Source: Acanthacorydalis orientalis (Eukaryota; Arthropoda; Insecta; Megaloptera; Corydalidae). Taken from it: a DNA stretch of 64,000 nucleotides. The translations under genes and the position numbers were made by a program. The stretch spans positions 11,358,510-11,422,509 of the forward strand of contig CM068315.1 of the NCBI GenBank assembly GCA_034766995.1, given 5' to 3'. Numbering within the stretch: position 1 is the stretch's first letter; the number at the start of each line of letters is the position of its first letter. Below are positions 24,921 to 40,012 of this stretch, piece by piece. Under the pieces are notes generated by a model. It was not told the DNA's origin. It saw only the letters and a list, made by a program, of their open reading frames with translations, and searched no databases.

Positions 24921-27226
24921 AATATATATATATATATTACTTGTATATTAATTTGTCATAAATCTACTAACGATAACAAATCCATTGTGAGAGATTCCAA
25001 TAAGGAATAGGAATATACCCTTTTCCTAATTCATCACCTCAATCTCACCTTTCAAGAATTTCGCTGAAAATATTAAATGCATAAAAAAGCATACATGAAT
25101 ATAGATCAGTCCAGATACCTTCATGGAAGATTAAACCTTCACTGCTTTTTGATAATATTCGAACTTCATGTTTGATATGTGAACATTTTTTTCATAAAAA
25201 AAGCATTTCTTATCATGGATTTTTCATATTGAATGTACATTCAGTAATTAAAATATAAAAAAAATAAGTAACAATTTTCTTTCTTTCTAAAATTTTCTAA
25301 ATAAGTTCTTTTATCCTTTACTTAGACTATGAAATTAAAAATATCTAGAGATTTTTCTGTACCTTAGCACTATGAAAATGATGAAATTGCTATCGAAATA
25401 AGCCCTATCATACAGCCATAAGATATATGTACATAATTAAAATAAATAATAAACAAGAATCGGACATTTTGATAAAAAAAAGTGTACTATGAGAAAAATG
25501 ATTCATCTGTGAAACAGATATTCATTATAGACGAAAAATGACAATTTTTATTAACTGTTTCTATAAGGAAAATAGAGTTATTTTTTACAAATAATTATTC
25601 GTGAATGATGACTACTTGCAACCGTCAATGTTTTCAGTTCAAAATTTATGTTTTTGCATGCCTAATTACTAAATTAACAATATACAATTTACATTAGAAA
25701 GAAAACTGTAATATGATGACTAAATATCCGAATTCATCAAAGGATCAATAAGTTTAATTCCCTGATTTAAAACTTAATTAAGAATAATTTCGATATACTC
25801 CAAAAAAAATGAAAAGCGAAGAAATAGATTAAAAAAATTAATTACAATTTTTAATTATTGATATAATTTTCAGGCATTATTTGTCTTTGTTCGATATATT
25901 CTCTTTGTTATTAAAAATTTATTAAAAATATTTAACATATTCCATTTTGAATTCAAAAACTATTCGCAATGAAGTACATTTCAACGTAAAATGAAAGAAA
26001 ATTTCCACACATTTGTAGTATACAAAAAAATATTTGAAATCATATATATATATATATATTATATTTCAAGTAATGGAAACTAAAAAAGGTGTTTAAAAAT
26101 AGAACCTAACTAATACTATTCACTTTTATGTTCCTTACTAAGTAAACACTATAATTTCATTCAATAGATAAACATGTTTTCGTTTTTTAAAATAACTTTA
26201 ATAACTTTAATTTCAAGTTTTTATTAATTGTTTCATATTTTAAAACTGTTCACAGTTACTTAACTTATGCGTAACCAATAATTGTAATGCACTATACATC
26301 AAAAATAATGAACGCAATACTATTTATGTATTATAAACTTTATACACTAAATAAAAATTATAATTGTTTGTTTTCATACCTACAATTCCGTTAGTATTGT
26401 CCTGAAAGTCTTAGTCCTTGTAATTCATAAGTTTTTATCTACTACTACTACTAGCTTTGATCCTTCAACCTTCCTCACATAGATTATAGATAAATCTGAT
26501 TATATGGATTGCCTACAAGCTACCTACGGATGCCTCAAGAAGCAAAAAAGTCGTAAGATATAAACCCATGTTATTCCCAAGAACTAAGATCATCAGTTAA
26601 GAAGAAAAATATAGGTATATTACTATATTTAATACCGTTAATATAAATATAAATTACCTTAATAGAACTACATTTATGTTTGCCTTCATTATTTTTCGTT
26701 AATTTGATGTAAAAGTAATCAAAAAAAAATTTAATTTGTATTAAAGATATTGTTTAAACTGTATTTGTATTAATTGTATTTGTTTTCAACCTGGACTAAA
26801 TATAATATATTTAGTAAAAACTTTGAAACTCAAATCCGTTAGTTATATTAATCATTTCTTCATTTTAATATAAAAAATTATTTGATTCCTAAAATAACAA
26901 GCATTTTAAAAATTACAAAATCTATCTAATTTTTCATATGAGTAATAAATCCAAATTTATTTTCGAGAAACTTTCCGCATAATGGAATAGTATATAATGG
27001 AATTATAATTAAAAACTATTTCAATATTTCAGAATTTTCTGCTCTCTTATTTTGTTACAAACTATTTAACATCAAAATTAAACAAATATATTGAACATTT
27101 TTAGAACAGAAATCAAACATCATCTGTTTGAAAAATTAGAATAATTATGATTGCATTTTTGTTTTTAACACATTTTTCATTCCTTGCTACTTACTGATGA
27201 TACAATAAATTTCTCTCGCTCTCTTT
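24921..27226. other. Intergenic sequence between the two DUF1091-like genes
   Basis: No exon was recognised. The part at about 25340-25560 has weak similarity to one arm of the fold-back family (TTTTTCTGTACCTTAGCACTATG; compare TTTTTCCGTACCTTGAGGAT near 48794). Confidence 0.4.
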
Positions 27227-27234
27227 CTCTCTCT

Positions 27235-27295
<61 letters not shown>
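27227..27295. repeat. (CT)n then (TA)n microsatellite
   Basis: A CTCTCTCTC run leads into about 58 bp of TA repeat. Confidence 0.9.
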
Positions 27296-27296
<1 letters not shown>

Positions 27297-27695
27297 CAAC
27301 AAATAAAATAAGAGTATATGAATAGGCGCACGCGTGTTGCTATTATGATTATGGTTTAAGATGAATATAAAGATAACATAATATCAAAATATTTCAAAAC
27401 ATTAAATTAAATGTTATGAATTCAAAACGTTATTTAACAAAAAACAGGAAACACTTATTCAAAATTTTAAGCTAAAAGAATAATGTTATTTAAATTACCA
27501 AAAATATTAATTATAAAAAGGAAATTCCTTTGCAGGAAACGAATATTTTATTACAATACACACCTACACACACACACACATACATTTAATAATAGATATA
27601 TTTATTGATATCATTCTGAAAAGTAAATTTATTTCAGTTATCCGATTTACCAAGAATACTTTCCTCATAGTCACAGACAGGTAAAATAAATAAAC

Positions 27696-29119
27696 ATGAA
27701 AATTATTGGTATATTTATTTTACTCGTACATTTTTATATTATATTTTATGGATCCGTTGAAGCGGTAAGTAATTTATTAGTTAATTGCAATTATCTGTTC
27801 ACTAATTGAAAATTTTATTGTTTTTTTTTAAAAAAAAAAGAATATACTAATTGGAATATTATTAAATTATCAAATGATATTAACTTTATAAAAATTATAT
27901 AAATGTATATAAATAAATAGAAAATAATATACTTTATATCATTTTCAGCCTCATCTGTTCAATATTTAAATATAAAATAAATTTAATTTTGATATTTGTA
28001 GAAGAAATGTATTAAAGAATGTATATAAATTATAGAATTCTGATATTTATAAGTTATAACATTTATTTTCTCTTTATAAAATGAAGTATTTAATGAATAA
28101 CTTTGACTTTTTTCATACTAAATTACTATTTTTAATAAAAAATAAATCTAATATTTTTATAGAAAAATATTATCTTTAAGTTTAACTTTATTCATATCGA
28201 AATTCTGATAATAGAAATAAATGTTTTCTTTTAATAGAAATAAATTAATAATAGAAATAAATGTTAAATAAGGAAATAAATTGTATGTACTCTTCTTAAT
28301 AATTAATCACAGGCTATATAAATTGTGGACTTAATTGATTAATATACTGAAAAATTACCTTCCAATTATTTATGAATTTTATACAAGAAGTTACTACATT
28401 TTTAATTAATTTCATAATTATTACTCGATATAAGTCAAACGATTAATTATCTAACTATTATTTAAGATGATCCTTTTGTCCGTATAGAATTTTGATGAAA
28501 AAAACATGCATGTTTTTGAATATTAAAAATCTTTATTTTTTTTTAGAAAGAAACAGTCATAGATATCACTCGTATAACATTAGATTGTCCTACCAGTCAT
28601 TTAGTAGTAAACTGTTCTTCAGTTACTAAAAAATATAATAGGACAATGCAAGTTTTCGATATTGGAGGAATGCCGCTAGTAGATATTGGTGAAGGAGCCG
28701 ATGTAAGTTCCCAAATATTTCCATAAAAATATTCATTAAATCACATACTACATGAATTTCCCTAATCATCAATCAGTGTTTCATATAAAAATAAATAATT
28801 ATCATCCTAATTGTTATTGTTCAATACATTAATAAAACTAATAATTATTAATAATATTTAACAGCTTTATGGTACATTTCTTATAGCTTTAAAATGAAAA
28901 TATTGAACCAAAACTCGGTAAATCAAATATTAAGTGCTCAATTTTTAACTAACACTATTAAAATCTTTTCCTCTTATACTCATTTAATTCAAATATCATT
29001 TTTTTGTATCTTGAGTATTACGTATCATTTTCAAAAATGTTATTTCTCGTAATTTCGCATTCATTTAGATATTTAACCCACTATTATTATTTATAAACAC
29101 GTTAATAAACACACACACA

Positions 29120-29190
<71 letters not shown>

Positions 29191-29640
29191 ATATGTATGT
29201 AAGTATTCACCTATGTAGACAAAAATACCAAGCTGACTTTTATATCCTTTTCAGATTATAATATATGGTAAAATATTAGCAGATAATGTCTACAAACCAT
29301 TTCCATACAAAATACAAATGCTACTTTGTCGTTTTATGATTCACGAAAAAATTGTTTGGCCTAGTATTGCAAGGTTTGGTAATTTTCCGAAAAAATGTCC
29401 AATTACGAAAGTAAGTAACAGCTATTTAATTTGTGAGTTTTTTTATGACTATGTCCTTAATATGTTCACTTATAAACATTTTAGGGGCAGTATTACGGTG
29501 TAAAAAATTTCTATATTCCAAACAGTTATTTTCCAAAAAATCTACCACTTGGAAAATTCCGAATTGATACTACAATGATGTTAAAAAATGAAGTTGTGTT
29601 TCAATTAGATTCGTATGTAGCAATCAGAGAAGTGTTGTAA
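27696..29640 (+). CDS. Secreted DUF1091-like protein, paralogue 2 (4 exons)
   Basis: Exons are 27696-27764, 28547-28702, 29255-29410 and 29485-29640. All junctions are GT..AG in phase 0, giving 178 residues; exons 2, 3 and 4 are each exactly 156 nt. Exon 1 is a signal peptide ([19 protein letters not shown]). Exon 2 has [14 protein letters not shown] and [11 protein letters not shown]. Exon 3 has [21 protein letters not shown] and GNFPKKCP. Exon 4 has [15 protein letters not shown] and LPLGKFRID. Cys and aromatic positions match paralogue 1, so the two genes are a tandem duplication separated by 3.9 kb. The pattern fits the insect DUF1091 family. A secreted role is expected; the exact function is unknown. 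Confidence 0.85.
29122..29196. repeat. (TA)n microsatellite in intron 2
   Basis: TA array located 59 bp before the exon 3 acceptor of DUF1091-like paralogue 2, a similar position to the array in paralogue 1. Confidence 0.9.
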
Positions 29641-29987
29641 TCTGGATAAATGGTTTGAATATATATGCTTCTAAAATAGGAAAAAATAATTTTGTAAATT
29701 ATTCTAAATGTACCGAATGTTTTTATTTTTTAATGTATAACATTAATACAAATGCTATGAAAGAAGATATAAATATTTAAGTATCTTATTTTTTTAAAGA
29801 AAATTTATATTTAGTAAGCAACAACGAAATATTCTATATACAAAACGTATTAATACAGCTCATTAATTATAAACTAATTAAAAATATTAGGTTAAAACAT
29901 ATTTTCTTCCTTTAGAACACGTTTCGTGTTATGACAAAAACAAAAATATTTTTAGAATACTTAAGTCTAGGAACATTTTTTTTATAT

Positions 29988-29993
29988 AATAAA
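29988..29993 (+). terminator. Candidate polyadenylation signal AATAAA
   Basis: AATAAA about 350 bp after the stop codon of DUF1091-like paralogue 2. AATAAA is frequent in such AT-rich DNA, so this is tentative. Confidence 0.25.
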
Positions 29994-30134
29994 ATAAATT
30001 TATGATCATTTCAATGTGATTAAATTTTATAATTTGTTTTTTCTGTAAAAATAAACAAAATCTAGATAAAATAATAATGAAATACGTGCATACACTTATT
30101 ATTTACATGTTTTATATGTTACAAGCAACAAATA

Positions 30135-30405
30135 CAGTAGAAAACTCCAGTTATCCGGCATTACTTCTTTCATTGCTATGCCGGATAACGAAATTTCCGG
30201 ATAAGGAGATTTTATAGGTTTTTGAATTAATGAAAGTGCACACATAGTTATTTGAGTTATAGAATGAAGATATTTATTGAGTGTAATTATTATATATAGT
30301 ATGAACAAAAAAAAAATGGTTTTTCTGGTGTAATATTATAACGTATTATAACATTATAATTATCTAATAGGATAATCGGTTTTCTGGATAATTAGAGTTC
30401 TACTG
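30135..30405. mobile_element. Pogo-like MITE, 271 bp
   Basis: It starts CAGTAGAAAACTCCAGTTATCCGG, ends GGATAATTAGAGTTCTACTG, and is flanked on both sides by TA. CAGTAG...TTATCCGG is the end type known from pogo/Tigger elements. The interior contains a second subterminal repeat (CCGGATAACG; TTTCCGGATAAG). No transposase is present. Confidence 0.75.
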
Positions 30406-30409
30406 TAGT

Positions 30410-33249
30410 GACAAACAGAAAACAATATCCTTTCAGCTATATCATCATGAAAACTGAAAAAATGATGATTGATAACAATATTTCTTAACACGCAGACTTC
30501 CATGGGATCCATATATTGTTCCTACCTATTATGTTCTCCCACATCGCATTTAGAAAGAGAAGAACACCCAATTATTAATACTGAGCCAAGTATACTATGA
30601 TTTAATCATAATTACCAATAGAGGTAAAGTAAAATTTTAGCTTCAGCAACTTATAGGTAACAATCTTTTAGTTTGTTAATGACGATTTTATATAATAAAA
30701 AAACAAAGCATTTTTTATTAGTACTAAAATTATACAGCTTCAATGAAATAAAAAAAAATTTGAAAATGCATTCAGTTAGTTATATATAACCAGAAGAAAT
30801 ATTATACCAAATGTGATTATAAATTAAAATGTGATCAATAAAATAAACCAAATCTATAATAGATAAAAGACCAGCTCAAATGAATCTACATTTTAATTTA
30901 TATCGTATATTATCCAATCAAATATATTATAAATTAATTCTCCCAGTATGCCATATTTCACTTTAAAAAAGCAGAATAAAAATATTCTATAAATCAATTA
31001 ACTTATAAATGAAAAAAGATTGAATATGTGTTCTTTTAATGAATCGTATTGATATTTGATTAATAAACTTTAAAATGTCTTAAAATAAATTAATTTTAAA
31101 CTAATTTTACTACAAAAAAATAACTTTGTTTTTCATATTATATTATATACTTAAAATACATATTTTTTCTTCCTAAATACATTACAAATGAATACAAACG
31201 TTAAACATTACTTATTAATTCTTATAAGTGAAATCTCTGTATATTTCTAATTCAAATTTAACATAAAAAATAAAAGCTTAAGATGAGGTTGTACTAGTAT
31301 AAATATCATTACTATTATTTATCTTTTTAGTACTATTAATATATTATTTACAGATAAAATAAGAATATTCAGTTTCAAGTTTATAATAGATAAATAACTT
31401 TAAAATATATAAACAAATCATTTTTTTGAAATAATAGAATCTATGAATTTATTAAAATGTATTAAACGTTGTATGTAGTCTATTTCTATAAACTCGGTAG
31501 AAGGTTTCAGTAATTGTTTTATTCGTCTCATCGATTTATTCTATTTTTCTGAAAACATTCCTTAAGTCATTTTAAAACAGTATGAATACAAATTTTGTTA
31601 AATATTTTAAATCATACTTTTATAATAAAAAATAATATATCTGACAAATGTCAAGTCGAAATGAATGACTGTAATTAATAATTTAATATCCTTACCATTT
31701 GAAAGATAATATAATCAAATTTTCAAAAATTAGATAATGTCTTTAATATAAATACTTCAAAAATAGAAGAATGTAGTTTTTCATTTTTTTAAATACAAAG
31801 AATATTATTTTATTCTTTTCTCCATTGTGTCTATAATGTAACCTATTTGTCCCCTTTTAATAAATTTTATAACAATTTGGTGAAGTATTTACTAAAAAAT
31901 ACATTATAAAAATTCATATATATAATTTTATGTTTTAAATTTAGTAGTTGAGTATAAATGTAGAGTATACGAATACTCTAAAGAGAATGTTATTATCAAA
32001 ATATATTAATATACAGTTAGATGTAATTTTTATATATTTTAATGCATAATTGTGCACAATATTGTAGGTTTTAATTAATTTTTATAAAATTCTAAAATGA
32101 AATTATTTCTAAATAAATTTAATCAAGATTTTAAAGAAAATATAATATATAACAGATATAAATATAACTGTTGATCAGTAATTGTTAAAAATAGTATGTT
32201 ATTAAAATAAAAAATGAAAAAATTTTGTATATTACCGTAAGAATCTTTTTATAAAATATATTTTTTATTTCATTATTCATTTTCACTTTTATCTGTTATA
32301 TACAAACTAAAAATCTCTTTGTGTAAGAATCAAAATCTTTCTATATTGTTTCATACAGTTTTAAGTAACTATCGTTAATTTTTTTAACTATAATTACTGT
32401 TTGTTAGTCTTGTAAAGGAAGTTATATTTAAAATTTTTGAACTTAACTATCTAAAAGAACTTGCGTCTCTTGAAGGTATATAGAAGACACTTGGAATTTC
32501 ATGGTACTAAGATTATTGTAAATAATACTTTATTTTATTTTGTATAAAACAAGATTCAATTCTTGGTTGGTCATAAAGGCATGAATTTTTACTTCCAGTC
32601 AGTTTTAATATACAAATATATGCATAAATTTCAATACTGTCTCGTAGTACAATAAATTTGAAATTGTACATCGATATCAGTTATATTGTATGGAAATATA
32701 TAAACAATTTACATACATATATATGTATGTGTGTGTATCAAATATAGTAAAATTACCCATATCTAAACTTTATTAATGTCTTTAGTAATATCTGAAAGAA
32801 AACATAGTAAGTTTGGCATTAAGTTTGGCTTTTATCATGTATAACATTTAATTTGTTCTACACAATAAATAAAATACTGTCTGATAATAAATTATAATAT
32901 ATATGAATAAATAAATTTTATGAAAATTTATGAAATTAAACATTTATCTCTTGTTAAGAGCAAACATTTTTTTTAACTGAATAAAATAATTATTCAATTT
33001 GGTTTATTTATTGTTTCATGAAATGGCAAAATGAGTTTAGTTCCATTATCAATTTAATATGCTCATATTTTTTATTGCTTGCAAATTAAAATGATATTTA
33101 TTTTACTATTTAATCTATATTTTTTGTGAAAACTCCTTTCCCAGTTAGCTTTTATCACCTGGTGTTAGTAATTTACAAAAAAAAATATTTTTTGATATGT
33201 AATAATATTCATATCAGTTTATTTAAATATTTGATTGTATTTATTTCCT

Positions 33250-33252
<3 letters not shown>
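30410..33252. other. AT-rich intergenic sequence upstream of SMG5
   Basis: These 2.8 kb hold no recognisable exon, repeat family or RNA gene. Composition is uniformly AT-rich with short poly-A and poly-T runs. Confidence 0.45.

Positions 33253-33338
<86 letters not shown>
33253..33338. repeat. (TA)n microsatellite
   Basis: About 86 bp of pure TA immediately upstream of the SMG5 5' region. Confidence 0.95.
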
Positions 33339-33342
<4 letters not shown>

Positions 33343-33404
33343 CACATATACATTGTACACACAGTTTAAACATTTATATAGCCTATATCTAAACCATTCG
33401 TTTT

Positions 33405-33660
33405 AGTCTATCCTCAAACAGTAATTTAGCTTCGAGCCCAGTTAGTTGGGCTTCGTATCGCAGATAGCGTCATATTTGTTAGTCTAAAAATTTTATCATC
33501 CAGTTTCACATCTACACTTGTAACTCTATGTTATCTGTGCTTGTAACCATAGATAAAGACTTGAACTGTTCTATGGAGCAAACGTTAATCGTCGTTATCA
33601 GTGGAAAAATGTACTTTGGAAACATTTTGTTCCTTAGAGGTGATGCTTTTACATTACATT
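33405..33660 (+). promoter_or_regulatory. Probable SMG5 promoter / 5' UTR region
   Basis: Composition becomes unique and GC-richer just upstream of SMG5. A perfect 5 bp inverted repeat, GCCCA-GTTAGT-TGGGC, lies at about 33438-33453 and could form a small hairpin. An upstream open frame (33573-33665) begins in the same stretch. The transcription start was not located. Confidence 0.4.
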
Positions 33661-33665
33661 ATTGA
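33573..33665 (+). other. Possible upstream ORF of SMG5 (30 codons)
   Basis: ATG at 33573 opens a 30-codon frame (MEQTLIVVISGKMYFGN...) that stops at TGA 33663-33665, 113 bp before the SMG5 start codon. If it is in the mature 5' UTR it would make the transcript a potential nonsense-mediated decay target. It may be simple chance. Confidence 0.3.
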
Positions 33666-33778
33666 AAGAAAAAATGATATGAAAATGCAAATTTCGGGCC
33701 GTGTGATCTTAGTATTGGTAATGAAAATGAAACAATTCTTTAATTCTTGACAAGTATGAGATGAAAAAATGAGGTGAA

Positions 33779-36700
33779 ATGAGCAAAATACATGATCCAT
33801 CAGATTTTCCTTGCCAGGAAAGTCAAGAACAAGCAAGGCGTTTGTATAGGTAAATATACATATCGATAAACAAATGCATAGTTACCATTTTAAATCTTCC
33901 TTTCTAATAACTATCTTAATTATGTTACATTAAAAGTTAGGTTAAGTTTTAAAGTAGCATTTATGAATGATGTAATTTTTTTTAGATATATTAGTGATGC
34001 TTCACGTAAATTAGATGAAATACGAGGCCGTGCTTGTACCATCAATGATCTGTTTGTGCCGACTCTCATTTCTCGCCGGTCTCGTTTTCGTGAACATTGC
34101 GAACGCTTGATATTTTCACAACCGTTAATGTATGGTAGCAAAGGTGAAGAATTACTTTGGAGAAAAGGATATTACGATGTAGTTTCTGTAGCAAAGCGGC
34201 TTAAAAAGCAAAATTTCACCGATATAGAAGCAGCCTTTTTACAAGGTCATATAAATTCTGGAATAGGACATTATCATCATATTATATGTCGTTTGCAAAT
34301 TGAATTTGATTTGAATTTGCACGGAATTACTGATTTTCCCATATTCATTGATGAGTACATGGTCGATAGACCGCCTGGTAATAAAAATGTATCTGAAGAT
34401 CTGTTGGAATGGGCAAAGGATTCATTACACAGATGTTTAATATATCTGGGCGATCTCAGTCGTTATAAATTGGAGCTGAGTCCAGATACAGATCATAGCT
34501 TAGCAATTCGCTATTATATGCAAGCGGCTAACTATAATTCTAAATTAGGTGTTCCGTACAATCAATTAGGCACCTTGTCGATGAATAATAACTATTCGTT
34601 GGATGCAGCATATTATTATATGCGTTGTTTGTCTTGCCAAAATCCTTTCGAAGGGTCCGAAGGCAACCTCCAACGTTTGTTTGAGAAAAACTCGCATCTT
34701 CTAGAGCAAATATTGAGTGAAAAAGAAATTAATCCACTGGAGCCAATCGGCCACGTAAAGAAATTTATTTCAAGATTCCTTTTACTCACTGACATTTGGT
34801 ATTTTGATAAAAAGATTTCCAATGTTCATAGTTTGGCCCATGAGACTTTATTAGATCTCAGGACTTGTTTATCTTATTCAAAACCAGTCAGTAGTGAATA
34901 TGATGATAATAACAGTGAACCGGATACATGTAACAAAACCACAATTGAGATGACAAGTCCTCAGTATCTTAATCCTGAGATTGTTTTTAAAATTGTTGTC
35001 ATGTGCATATTGTGCATTATGAAGTTACAAAAGAATTCATCAGTGCAACTTTCTACAGTCATTGCATTTTCTTTGGCTGTTTATTCTCAATTAATTCAAT
35101 GTGTCATAGAAAGGATTCAAGACAGCGTGTTTAATTTATCTATACCGAACTCAGTACCTGATGTCGACACTACTGAAAAAATCGATATCACTATTGAAAA
35201 CCAAAAGAAAGTGCATAAGAAAAAGAAACGATCAATATTGAAAGTAAGAAGACGACGAAAATGTATAAACAGTAGTGAAGAGTCTGATTTAAGTGAAAAT
35301 GAAGGTTCATATGAAAGCAGTTATAGTTCAGATGAAGGTAATTCAGACATATCTGAAGAACCAAACAGTGATTCTGAATCAGAAGATGAAGATTCTGACA
35401 GAGATAAAGGTGCTGAAGACCTAAAAGATGAAAACATTGAACAAAAAGCTGATACTAAGGTTTCTCCCATTATGATGAATGGATCTGAAGAGAAAAAGCA
35501 GAATGATGAACCATGTCAGAATGGTGAGTGGATTCAGAAAATCAAGAAACTTGAACCAAATGATATGTTGGAATTAATAGTCGATGAAGGTATTCTTCAA
35601 AGTATAAAAATTTTATCTGATTGGTTGATGGGAGATGTTGAAATCGTCAAAGCTTGTGGACAGACAAGTCAAACTTTGATTGAAAAAATAGTACAGCTTA
35701 TTAATTTAATTAACGTAAACACAGATATACCCAACTTAGAACATGTAAAAACAAATCCTGCTTCATTGAAACAAAATCATAAATCTATTGCATTACCAGA
35801 GGATTTAACTTTGAAAGATTTACGCATTTTTACAGTCGCTCACAAAGATATTGAATGGAATACAATTGATTCTAGTACATTTCTTTCAAAAGAAGAAGCT
35901 TTAGTGCGTCTATATAAACTTGTCACATTTGGTCATTTCTTAACTAATATTCCAGAAACCGGTGTGGAATATGATATAAAAGAGAAAAATTTCGTTGTTC
36001 CAACAAAGGATCGTAATTCATTTGAAGAAAAGCCTCTTAGCAATGAAATAGTGAGTATATGTATATTTATTGATTTTTATGTAATATTTTTTTGAATGAC
36101 CATTTTGCCATCAAAATATACTTCTTTGTTTTGTTTTTTTTTATATAAATCACTTGTCATATTTCAGAAAATTTATTTTTAATGTATTTTATAAACAGCT
36201 AATAAATGTTTATGTTTAGTCATTTAATTTACAGTTTGAAAAATAGTTATATTAAAATAAAGATTTAAAAAAAAAACTACTTAGTACAAACTACTATTTT
36301 AAAATTAATTATTTCGTTTTCACATAGTTAGGTAAAGCATAGATGTATTAGTAATATTGTCATTAAAGTCAGTTTTTCTTGCATTTACACTAAAGATGAA
36401 GCCCCAAGTCTCGTGATGCATATAAATAATCAAAGTGTACAATGAACAACTGTTAAGCATTTTGATAAAGAATTGGGGTATATAGTATAGTGATTCATTA
36501 GAGTCACATTCATTCACAAAATCAAACTATTTAAAAATTTTGATTTTTATAATTGTACCATGCATGTGCTGGTTATTCTACAATGTTTATTCTTTTATTA
36601 TTATTTCATACTGATTTAAAGTAATGAATTTTATTAAAAAATATTTTTTTGTGTTTTACAAAAGTATAAAAGCTACAATATTTAAAACTTATTGCAATTG

Positions 36701-38324
36701 TATCATAAACAACCACTTAAAAAATGTTCAAGTCTGATATAATTTTGCTGAAATATTTCTTATCCTTAGAGTATCTTTTAGAGCCAGCTAAAAGGAGAAA
36801 AAATCATTTATTCATTTTAAAAAATTGAGATTACTGGTGTAATGTATTTAGAAAATGTTTAAAAAAATTAAATATTTTCATTGCATAGGTTGTTCAAAGA
36901 TGTGGTATATCATAGGTATTTGGTTAGACCGTTTTTTTTTTATTAAAATAAACAAATTAATAAAAAAGTATTACTTTTCTATTGCAAGATGAAAAAATCA
37001 CAGTATGCATTTTCTCAAATGAAATCTTTTTTCACGCCAAAAACAATAAAAAAATGTATCAAAAATGTTCATTAAATCATTATCGATCATTTCTGATTGT
37101 TTCTTACCCCCATTCGATTGCGATGCTATCATCCTCAGCATCAAGGTATAGAAAAAAATTGTTTTGCTATAAGTAGACCTTAGCGGCCTGGAATTATGGT
37201 ATCTCCATCGAAATTCGGATAAGCAACGATAAAAAATGATCAATAATTATTTATTAAACATTGTTGCCTAGAAAAATGTCTAGTTTGTGAGATAAAAAAA
37301 ATCATTTCTGAAAATGAATTTAGCCAGTGTCAGAAATATATTATGACAATATATACATCGTCATTATTCTATTTTGCATGATAAATGTTCTTTAATGAAC
37401 TATTTTCAGATTAAATGTTTCTTAAATAAATTTTAAGATATGTTTTTATCTTTATATATCCGTGATATAAAAAAATGATAAAAAAGTGTACTTAGTACGA
37501 TTTAGTGTTACAAATATTTATTATATTTAAATGTTGTTAATTAAAAAAATAGAGAAATGTTTTTTTTGTTGCAAATTTCCTTTCTTTGAAAAATTACTTA
37601 GTAATATTTTAGAAACATTTACTGAAAATTAAATTATTGAAGTTTACATGAGTACTTTTTCTTCCTTCTTTCACATGTAAATATTTTAGATGTATTTTAT
37701 CTTATATTGGAAATTTTTTTGCAGTACAAATAAATAAATCCCGCTCTAGATTTAAATTAGTAATTTTGATTTAATTCGCTATTCCCTTATCGGTTTTCAT
37801 GTGTAAAAATTAATTAATATTTGTGATCTTACTCTATTATGGAAAAAGTTATGTTTATTAATATGTACTGTCCTTTTGTAACTGTTACTAATAAGTTTTT
37901 TTGTAATTTACAGTATGTATGCTTGTGTGCTTTTATATATATATGTATGTATGTATGTAATGTATCTAAAAAAATGTTTGATTCTTTTTCTGTATGATCT
38001 ACTTACATCAAACTAATTCTGGACTGAATTTGTGGTTCCTGTAACATTTCTCGGTTTAGAGAGAGAAAAAACGCCCACCTACTTATACGAACGCTTTTGT
38101 AGGAAAATGCGATAATTTACACGATTATATTTTAATTTTTAATAGGCCGAGCGTTGAATATGTAAGCTACTATCATTTGGTTCCTTTGTTTCACGTAATT
38201 TGCAATGCATAGTCTATTCACGGAAGATGAACATATTTTAAGGCAACGTGTACAGATTGTGGGATTACGCTCGCGGGGATTATAGTCAGGAGCATATTAA
38301 TATAACCAAGCTCGTATAATATAT

Positions 38325-38376
<52 letters not shown>

Positions 38377-39974
38377 GTAAAAACATAATAGTTACACGAT
38401 TATTCATACTCGAATGTGTTCTAGTGCGTACTTTTTTTGTTTCTAATAAAAAACTTATTTTCTGATTGTATAAAAAAGTATTTACGTAAAATGTATGTAT
38501 TCAAAAATTTGATGTATGGTATAGATATTTTTTTCATATAATACACTATAACATAATTTTCATTGGAAAAATATAACCGTTTTCTAACCATCTTTTATGA
38601 GAATTTTCTGTTTTTCAATACCGTTTTACAAGGTGTCACGTAAAACATATTTCCTTTTTTCACATTCGTTATAATTGTAAAAATAAAACTGCAGTATTTA
38701 TTAATCTAACTTTATTAGATGCTAATGGAATAACATGTGAAAAATATTGATTTCGTTATACAAAAATTACAATCGCTTAAAGTGTTCTATAACGGGGTTC
38801 TGGAATGGCTTGAATTCTATATCTCAATTCATGATCGTGCGCCTTTTGTACCACTGATGCTGTTCCGTACGGGTTTACTTCAGGCCCTTCCTTTAAACGT
38901 TCGACTTCTTCCCTATAAACATATAATAATTTGCTTGTTTTTTTATTTTCTGAGTACGTTTCTATTTATTTAAAAAGCCATTGTGGCAAAAACAAGATAT
39001 ATTCACGTCTTTTTGTCACAGTTTGCAAAGCTCCCGTTTGAAATATTTTATTAACAATTCAGAGAAAAACGGTTCATTTGCAATCGTTTTTTTATATGAC
39101 ATTAACATTTGTATGGCACAAGCAACATTAAAATTGATTTGTGTATATACCTATGTCTTATCATTGCATTGTTTTCTATTTTACACTAATTCTGTGGTGC
39201 ATTCATATTAGTTCTCTTATATCAGTCAAAATTAAATCATATTGTCATTCTATTTTTTATGAATAAAAAACAATAGTATTATATAGTACTAAAGTGCATT
39301 ACATTTTTACAATATATTTAAAAGAATAAAAAATATTGCATAATCAAAATACTGTTCAAGTTTGTCGCTAAGGGAGATTTTTCGCTTGCATTACAATTAT
39401 TGTTTCTTTTCTAATATATAAATGGGGATAAGTTTAATTTTGATAATAATTTTAAATTGTTATGATGTTGTACAGAAATTTATGTATTTTATTTATTTTC
39501 TTATTGTTAAAATAAGTTTGTATTTGCCAAAAATATTTTTTATAGCCAATTTGCCAAGTTTGAAGTTAATCACTAAAACTTTATATATATATATATATAT
39601 TCTGGATCATTAAATTCACGAATTGTTCATAGTTGTATTTTTTAAATACAATACTCAATCACTTACTTGAGAACTCTATATCCGTCCATATCCGCAATAT
39701 AATAAACAGTGCGTTTAAAATAACCGTCACTATAAGAATACTTTCCTCGAAGTTCAAGCCCATTACGAACCTCTTCCCGATCTTGTGTTAAATCGTTAAT
39801 ATGATCTTCGACAGCGTTCGAAAATGCATACTGTGCATTTTTGTTTTGTTCGTTTATTATTTCTAATTCTTTCTCAGTTATTGGAATAGCTCGTATGATC
39901 AATACTGCGGCTAATATCAAAAGAAGGATAATTTGCTTTTCCTAATTTAAAAACAAAAAATTATTATTCAATAG

Positions 39975-40012
<38 letters not shown>

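Noticed and set aside
34616..34822. Minus-strand frame inside SMG5 exon 2
   Set aside because: Shadow of the SMG5 coding strand; likewise 33920-34141 and 43377-43589.
36051..36095. Extension of the SMG5 large exon to the in-frame TGA at 36095
   Set aside because: The residues after GTGAGT at 36051 are unrelated to the family, and the frame continues properly at 41895.
39663..39920. 85-codon frame taken as the complete cuticular protein
   Set aside because: Its apparent stop lies inside a GTAAGT splice donor. Joining the upstream ATG exon and the downstream exon restores a full family-like protein.
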